Under the pieces are notes generated by a model. It was not told the origin of the DNA. It did not search any database and was given only the letters and a program-made list of their open reading frames with translations. Source: Actinomycetota bacterium (GTDB lineage Bacteria; Actinomycetota; UBA4738). Taken from it: a stretch of 5,494 nucleotides of DNA. The stretch's first letter is position 1. Every line of letters starts with the position of its first letter. Shown here piece by piece: positions 1-3,819 of this stretch. The stretch is from contig VAYJ01000260.1 of assembly GCA_005888465.1 (NCBI GenBank), positions 1,207 through 6,700 on the forward strand, given 5' to 3'. Both the position numbers and the translations under genes were made by a program.

Positions 1-452
1 TCGTTACTACTCCCGCGATCTTTGGAGACGCGCTCTTGTCCAGCGTGAGCGTCGCCTCCGCCTCCGACGTGTGGGCGGTGGGGTCCCAGGGGAGCCAGAC
101 CCTTACCGAGCACTGGAATGGCGGCGCGTGGTCCATCGTGGCGAGCCCGAACCCGTTGCCGACGACCAAGGGGAACAACTTCCTGACCGGTGTGAGCGTA
201 CTGTCCTCGACGGATGTCTGGGCCGTCGGAAGCACGCTCGACTTCACGCTGGGCGAGCTTGAGCAGACGGTCACTCTTCACTGGGACGGGGCTGTGTGGA
301 GCGTGGTGAGCAGTCCGAACAAGGGAACGGGCAGCAACCTCCTGCAGAGCGTGGACAGTCCGGGCGCCGGTGTGGTGTTCGCCGCGGGGACCTTGCGGCA
401 GGGGTTCGCAGGAACCAATCGGACGCTTGTCATGCAGACGACCCAAGGCTGA
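1..452 (+). CDS. C-terminal part of a DVWAVG-repeat (probable beta-propeller) protein, 5' end outside window
   Basis: The frame is already open at base 3 and ends at TGA 450-452, so about 149 residues are visible. A TTG at 36 could act as a start, but the repeat signature begins upstream of it (GDALLSSVSVAS...), so I treat the gene as truncated by the window edge. Two tandem units each carry SV-x-DVWAVG, then T-x-HW(N/D)G, then WS(I/V)V-x-SPN; the two DVWAVG motifs are 49 residues apart. A third, weak unit (VVFAAG) closes the protein, which ends in QTTQG without a membrane anchor. Repeats of this kind occur in secreted or surface proteins of actinobacteria and other soil bacteria and are thought to form beta-propeller blades. 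A signal peptide, if present, lies outside the window. The exact function is unknown; no catalytic motif is visible. Confidence 0.75.
   Translation, partial: VTTPAIFGDALLSSVSVASASDVWAVGSQGSQTLTEHWNGGAWSIVASPNPLPTTKGNNFLTGVSVLSSTDVWAVGSTLDFTLGELEQTVTLHWDGAVWSVVSSPNKGTGSNLLQSVDSPGAGVVFAAGTLRQGFAGTNRTLVMQTTQG
24..338 (+). repeat. Two tandem ~50-residue protein repeats (DVWAVG...HWxG..WS.V.SPN)
   Basis: The encoded units run roughly 24-176 and 177-338. Matching landmarks are DVWAVG (from 66 and from 213), the HW-aromatic-G motif and the WS.V.SPN ending. The similarity is at protein level; the DNA copies have diverged. A degenerate third unit follows up to the stop codon. Confidence 0.6.
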
Positions 453-499
453 TCGTCGCATCGATTGCCGACGCGCGGTCTTGGGTACCTGACGCGGGC

Positions 500-512
500 C
501 CACGGCACGTGG
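500..512 (+). other. Short inverted repeat downstream of the repeat-protein gene
   Basis: CCACG and CGTGG form a perfect 5-bp stem around a GCA loop, 48 bases past the stop of the repeat-protein gene. No T-run follows, although a C-rich stretch does. It may be a weak terminator or chance in GC-rich DNA. Confidence 0.2.
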
Positions 513-583
513 TCGTCCCCCCGAGCACTAGAACGAACACGCGTCTTGACGGAGCCCGTCTTCCGTTGCAGCATGAGCCCACC

Positions 584-976
584 ATGACCACCGTCGGAGA
601 GATCATGAGCGCCGACCTCATCTCCGTCGGGCGCGCTGACAGTGTGACCACCGCAGCCGGGATCATGGCGGCGGCGGGAGTGGGTTCGGCGCTGATCATG
701 CAGGATGATCGGCTGCTTGGCATCTTCACCGAACGCGACATCCTCACGTCGCTCAGACGCGAGCCCCAGACAGCGCTGGACCATCCTGTGGCCGATTGGA
801 TGACCCCGGACCCCATCACGGTTTCATCTGATCTCAGCGTGCTGGACGCGTTGGGTCTGATGCTCCGAGGCGGCTTTCGACACTTACCCGTCGTCTCCGG
901 GGAGAAGGTGGTCGGCGTCGTGTCTCTCCGGGACCTCGCCAAGGACCTGGCGCAGGGTCTCGAGCGGCCGAGCTAA
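584..976 (+). CDS. Stand-alone CBS-domain pair protein
   Basis: This 130-residue protein consists almost entirely of two CBS domains. The first covers about residues 6-58 (VGEIMSADLISV ... GIFTERDIL) and the second about residues 69-122 (VADWMTPDPITV ... HLPVV ... GVVSLRDLAK). Both show the usual pattern of an opening M-x-x-x-x-(I/V)-x-V strand and a closing G-(I/V)-(F/V)-(T/S)-x-R-D. CBS pairs (Bateman modules) bind adenosine nucleotides such as AMP, ATP or S-adenosylmethionine and act as sensors; the stand-alone type is often of unknown partner. I chose ATG 584 because the domain begins at once after it. The frame stays open upstream to 296, but that stretch overlaps the repeat gene in another frame and looks like a shadow. 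No good Shine-Dalgarno sequence precedes 584, so the start is moderately certain. The protein is presumably cytoplasmic. Its neighbours give no clue to the ligand or partner. Confidence 0.9.
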   Translation: MTTVGEIMSADLISVGRADSVTTAAGIMAAAGVGSALIMQDDRLLGIFTERDILTSLRREPQTALDHPVADWMTPDPITVSSDLSVLDALGLMLRGGFRHLPVVSGEKVVGVVSLRDLAKDLAQGLERPS

Positions 977-987
977 CCGATCTCTAA

Positions 988-1007
988 GAACCCGTGACGG
1001 CGGGTTC
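988..1007 (+). terminator. Hairpin after the CBS gene, possible terminator
   Basis: GAACCCG (988-994) pairs perfectly with CGGGTTC (1001-1007) around the six-base loop TGACGG, 11 bases after the CBS stop codon. No T-run follows, so it is not a classical Rho-independent terminator. Position and symmetry make a termination or 3'-end stabilising role plausible. Confidence 0.4.
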
Positions 1008-1191
1008 GATGTGGCCTTCGTAGTCGCCGTTCGGGCATCCATACCTGATCTGGGCTCCCGTCCCGCCGGGTCCACGCACAGCCGGGTTCACATCCTCGGA
1101 AACCAAGAGTGCTCGCAGGTGGGGCAGGCGGGGAGGCGGTGGTCGTCTGTTGCCACAGGCTATAGGGGCGCGAGGCGTACGTAGAAGCGCG

Positions 1192-1197
1192 TATACT
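1192..1197 (+). promoter_or_regulatory. Possible -10 box upstream of the winged-helix-like gene
   Basis: TATACT matches the TATAAT consensus at five of six positions and would place transcription start near 1204, about 37 bases before the ATG at 1241. I see no convincing -35 box 16-18 bases upstream (the sequence there is GCGAGG-like), so this is tentative. The rest of 977-1240 holds the hairpin above, a G-rich stretch at 1121-1142, and no gene I can support. Confidence 0.35.
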
Positions 1198-1229
1198 TAC
1201 GTTGGGTTACGAAGCAGCCACGGGGGGAG

Positions 1230-1235
1230 AGGAGG
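1230..1235 (+). promoter_or_regulatory. Strong ribosome binding site that fixes the start at 1241
   Basis: AGGAGG lies five bases before ATG 1241. The alternative in-frame TTG at 1202, 13 codons earlier, has no such site, so translation most likely begins at 1241. Confidence 0.75.
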
Positions 1236-1240
1236 AAGCG

Positions 1241-1627
1241 ATGGAGGCGAAGTTCGAGCACGGGCTCGCGCTCATCCGTCAAGGGTTGACGATCCTCGAG
1301 AAGAGCAGCAAGGGCGAGCCGGTGGGCAGCATGATCATGTCCCCTCGGGTGGTCAAGCTCGGCAGGCTGGCCCACCTCCACCTGCTGGCGCTGGAGAAGG
1401 GTGGCGGTCGCTTGACCCTCGGCGAGTCGCGGGAGATTCGACGGCACCACCTTGGGCCGAAGGTCCAGTCGACGGCGAACCTGTTCGGAACGAAGGACAG
1501 CGGAGCCATCCTGTACCGCAAGGCTCCCTTCGGCCAGCGGCCCAAGGACAGCGACTCCATTCAGCTGACGAGAGAGGGCCGACGCTTGGCCAAGGAATAC
1601 CGCCGGCTGCAAGGCCACGCGGCGTGA
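1241..1627 (+). CDS. Uncharacterised protein, winged-helix-like C-terminal half
   Basis: I do not recognise this 128-residue protein as a named family. Codons are strongly G/C at the third position and the AGGAGG site is excellent, so the gene is real. Residues 1-30 form a charged, probably helical leader (MEAKFEHGLALIRQGLTILE). Residues 36-120 follow the order expected of a winged helix: a helix (VVKLGRLAHLHLLALEKG), a second (TLGESREIRRHHLG), a third that could be the recognition helix (KVQSTANLFG), a basic hairpin rich in K and R (LYRKAPFGQRPKDSDSIQ), and a closing LTREGRRLAKEYRRL. The LT.EGR.LA ending is typical of MarR- and PadR-like regulators. The fold and a DNA-binding role are inference, without a database match. 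groES begins 89 bases downstream on the same strand, so the two may be co-transcribed, or this protein may regulate the chaperonin genes. It is soluble, with no membrane segment or signal peptide. Alternative: a nucleic-acid-binding protein unrelated to groESL. Confidence 0.8.
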   Translation: MEAKFEHGLALIRQGLTILEKSSKGEPVGSMIMSPRVVKLGRLAHLHLLALEKGGGRLTLGESREIRRHHLGPKVQSTANLFGTKDSGAILYRKAPFGQRPKDSDSIQLTREGRRLAKEYRRLQGHAA

Positions 1628-1661
1628 ATACCCAAGCCTCAGGGATCCTCCCCACAGGCAG

Positions 1662-1685
1662 GCCGGACCAGCTTCGCTGGACGGC
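1662..1685 (+). other. Imperfect hairpin in the groES leader
   Basis: CCAGC-TTC-GCTGG (1668-1680) is a perfect 5-bp stem with a three-base loop. An outer GCCG/CGGC pair (1662-1665 with 1682-1685) extends it across a small GA/A internal loop. It lies 31 bases before the groES ATG and 34 bases after the preceding stop. It could be a weak attenuator, a leader structure controlling groES, or chance. Confidence 0.3.
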
Positions 1686-1716
1686 GCCCCAAGAGCACGT
1701 GAAAGGACGGGACACG

Positions 1717-2034
1717 ATGAGCAAGACATTCGGACTGACGCCGCTCGAGGACCGCATCGCGGTGCACCCCAACGAGGAGGATGAGACCACGGCCTCCGGC
1801 CTGGTGATCCCCGACAACGCGAAGGAGCGCCCTCAGGAGGGCGAGGTCATGGCGATCGGCCCGGGACGGTTCGAGGACGGGAAGCGCATCCCGATGGACG
1901 TGAACGTCGGGGATCGGGTCATCTACGCGAAGTACGGCGGCACCGAGGTCAAGGTGGGCGGCGAGGAGTACCTCATCCTGTCCGCTCGCGACGTCCTCGC
2001 TCTGAACCACCAATCGATCGGAGGCATGAAATGA
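1717..2034 (+). CDS. groES: Co-chaperonin GroES (Cpn10)
   Basis: GroES forms a seven-membered lid that closes the GroEL folding chamber in the cytoplasm. The 105-residue product is slightly longer than the usual 95-100. It shows the family landmarks in order: LTPLEDRIAV near the N-terminus, the mobile loop ETTASGLVIPD (about residues 23-33) that docks on GroEL, the QEGEVMAIGPG strand, VGDRVIYAKYGGTEV, and the closing EEYLILSARDVLAL. A tail of about ten residues (NHQSIGGMK) extends beyond the usual end. Start ATG 1717 is preceded by AAAGGA at 1702-1707. The stop TGA overlaps the groEL ATG as ATGA (2031-2034), so the two are translationally coupled. The mobile loop is complete, so this protein should work with a GroEL partner even though the adjacent groEL is damaged. 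The frame is open upstream to about 1150, but that stretch is a shadow of the preceding gene. Confidence 0.97.
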   Translation: MSKTFGLTPLEDRIAVHPNEEDETTASGLVIPDNAKERPQEGEVMAIGPGRFEDGKRIPMDVNVGDRVIYAKYGGTEVKVGGEEYLILSARDVLALNHQSIGGMK

Positions 2035-3574
2035 CCGCGAAGGTCCTGAAGTTCAACGAGGACGCCAGACGGGCGCTCGAGTCGGGGGTCAACAAGCTCG
2101 CCGACACCGTCGCGATCACGCTCGGCCCGAAGGGCCGCAACGTCGTGCTCGACAAGAAGTGGGGCGACGGTGTGACGATCGCCAAGGAGATCGAGCTGGG
2201 GGACCCATTCGAGAACATGGGCGCCCAGCTCGTCAAAGAAGTCGCCACTAAGACGAACGACGTGGCCGGTGACGGGACGACCACCGCCACCGTCATCGCA
2301 CGAGCCATGGTCCGTAACGGGATGCTCAACGTCGCCGCCGGGGCCAACCCGATGGCACTGAAGCGCGGCATGGAGCGGGCCGTGGACGAGGTGGTTGGAC
2401 ACATCGGCAAGCAGGCGCGCGACGTCGAGGGCCGAGAGGACATCGCCCACGTGGCGAGCCTCTCCGCGGCCGACCCCGCGATCGGCGACTCGATCGCCGA
2501 GGCGTTCGAGAAGGTCGGCAAGGACGGCGTGATCACCGTCGAGGAATCGCAGACCTTCGGCATCGAGCTCGAGTTCGTCGAAGGGATGCAGTTCGACAAG
2601 GGCTACATCTCGCCGTACTTCGTCACCGACCCCGAGCGGATGGAGACCTCGTTCGAGGACCCCTACATCATGCTGGTCGGCAAGAAGATCTCGAGCGTGC
2701 AGGACCTCCTGCCCGTCCTGGAGAAGATCGTCCAGGCCGGAAAGCCACTGGTGATCGTGGCGGAGGACGTGGAGGGCGAGGCCCTGGCCCCGGGTTCGGA
2801 GACCGTCGCAAGGCGATGCTCCAGGACGTGGCGATCCTCACCGGTGCCCACGTGGTGTCGGATGAGGTCGGTCTCAAGCTCGAGAACGCCACACTGGAGC
2901 TGTTGGGAGGCGCGCGGCGCGTGGTCGTCACCAAGGACGACACCACGATCGTGGAAGGCCAAGGCGACCCAGAGCAGATCAAGGGCCGGATCAACCAGAT
3001 CAAGGCGGAGATCGAGAAGACGGACTCCGACTACGATCGGGAGAAGCTGCAGGAGCGCTTGGCGAAGCTGGCCGGCGGTGTTGCCGTGATCAAGGTCGGC
3101 GCGGCCACCGAGGTCGAGCTCAAGGAGAAGAAGCACCGCATCGAGGACGCCGTGTCCGCCACGCGGGCGGCCATCGAGGAAGGCACGGTCCCCGGAGGTG
3201 GGGTGGCCCTGATCCGGGCGGAGGAGGCCATCGACGTCGACAGCCTCGGGCTCTCGGGCGACGAGGCCACGGGCGCTACGATCGTCCTGCGGTCCCTGCA
3301 AGAGCCGGCGAGGTTGATCGCCGACAACGCAGGGTTCGAAGGCGCCGTCGTGGTGGAACGGATCCGCGGGGAAGCGAACGGCGTGGGATTCAACGCCGCA
3401 ACCGGCGCGTGGGGGGACCTGAGGGAGGCCGGGATCATCGACCCTGCCAAGGTCACCCGCTCGGCGCTGCAGAACGCCGCATCGATCGCAGCGCTGGTGC
3501 TGACCACAGAATGCGCCATCGCCGAGAAACAAGATCGGGAGACGCACGGCGCGGGCGAGTACGGCCAGATGTAG
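2031..3574 (+). pseudogene. groEL: groEL (chaperonin Cpn60), broken by two deletions, one shifting the frame
   Basis: GroEL is the ATP-driven chaperonin that folds proteins in a double-ring chamber. The N-terminal part is read from ATG 2031, with GGAGG at 2020-2024 as ribosome site and a start overlapping the groES stop. It holds LGPKGRNVVLDKKWG, the Mg/ATP motif GDGTTTATV, and PYFVTDPERM. The C-terminal part, from about 2789 to TAG 3572-3574, is in another frame: PGFGDRRKAMLQDVAILT, SDYDREKLQERLAKLAGGVAVIKVGAATE, HRIEDA, GGGVAL and KVTRSALQNAASIA. At the switch, EGEALA is followed directly by PGFGD; family members have 18 residues between (TLVVNKIRG ... AVKA), so 55 nt are missing. Earlier, WG is followed directly by DGV (2165/2166), lacking the usual APTITN. 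Adding back 73 nt gives 539 codons including the stop, normal length. As written, translation stops at TGA 3087-3089 after 352 residues, about 98 of them out of frame. The tail lacks the common GGM repeat. Sequencing or assembly error is the main alternative to true decay. Confidence 0.9.
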
Positions 3575-3610
3575 TGCTCGGGGGACAAGGCAAGCAGCTT
3601 GAGGCGCAGT

Positions 3611-3632
3611 GGGGGCCGGGCGACCGGCCCTC
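3611..3632 (+). terminator. GNRA-loop hairpin after groEL
   Basis: GGGCCGG (3613-3619) pairs perfectly with CCGGCCC (3624-3630) around the tetraloop GCGA. A G-T and a G-C pair below extend the stem to nine pairs. It starts 37 bases after the groEL stop. There is no T-run, so it could be a GC-rich terminator without U-tract, or a 3'-end stabiliser or processing site between groEL and the small ORF. Confidence 0.45.
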
Positions 3633-3655
3633 GCTGGCCCCGTCCACGGACCGCC

Positions 3656-3662
3656 AAAGGAG
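3656..3662 (+). promoter_or_regulatory. Strong ribosome binding site for the 49-residue ORF
   Basis: AAAGGAG stands seven bases before ATG 3670, an optimal spacing. This is the main reason for calling the short ORF a gene and for choosing this ATG over the upstream open frame. Confidence 0.65.
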
Positions 3663-3669
3663 TCAGACC

Positions 3670-3819
3670 ATGTTCAAGAGGCACAACGCTCCACGGGGAA
3701 TCGACGACGTCCAGTCGGTAAGGGCTCGCCTCGATCACGCCATGCTCAACAAGCTCGGGCGGGCCGCGGCGGAACGTGTCAGTCAGGTCCGTGTCGCCAA
3801 TCCGGAATTGGTTCTCTAG
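3670..3819 (+). CDS. Small uncharacterised protein, 49 residues
   Basis: I do not recognise this protein. It starts MFKRHNAPRGIDDVQSV, is rich in Arg, Lys and Ala, and has a probable amphipathic helix over about residues 13-42 (VQSVRARLDHAMLNKLGRAA...). It ends ANPELVL. No cysteine, signal peptide or membrane segment is present. The support is the near-perfect ribosome site AAAGGAG and the ATG at ideal distance, not homology. It lies 95 bases after groEL on the same strand, beyond the 3611-3632 hairpin, and its last 41 bases overlap the end of the convergent helicase gene. It may be the last gene of the groES-groEL transcript. Alternatives are a fortuitous ORF, since GC-rich DNA gives many, or a remnant of a longer gene. 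Confidence 0.5.
   Translation: MFKRHNAPRGIDDVQSVRARLDHAMLNKLGRAAAERVSQVRVANPELVL

Noticed and set aside
296..583. N-terminal extension of the CBS protein
   Set aside because: It overlaps the repeat-protein gene in another frame, is rich in Arg and Gly typical of shadow frames, and is not part of a CBS domain.
1080..1105. Possible tRNA T-arm (GGTTCACATCC)
   Set aside because: The T-loop has C where A58 is required, the stem has a mismatch, and no acceptor, D or anticodon arms can be placed around it.
1107..1115. GAGTGCTCG, resembling the right half of a CIRCE element
   Set aside because: The matching left half TTAGCACTC is absent nine bases upstream (CACATCCTC is there, 3 of 9 matches), and the site is far from groES.
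1118..1142. G-rich stretch that might form a G-quadruplex
   Set aside because: Most G runs are only two long and the spacing is irregular; this is expected in DNA of this GC content.
1150..1716. Long open frame continuous with groES, suggesting an N-terminally extended GroES
   Set aside because: The family sequence begins at 1717 with its own ribosome site. The upstream part is an out-of-frame reading of the 1241-1627 gene and lacks protein-like composition.
2760..2830. Programmed ribosomal frameshift in groEL
   Set aside because: There is no slippery heptamer, and 18 conserved residues are missing at the junction, so a frameshift would not rebuild the protein.
2816..3574. Independent short GroEL-like gene starting at ATG 2816
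   Set aside because: Conserved GroEL residues PGFGDRRKA lie in frame just upstream of this ATG, and no proper ribosome site precedes it, so it is the shifted remainder of groEL.
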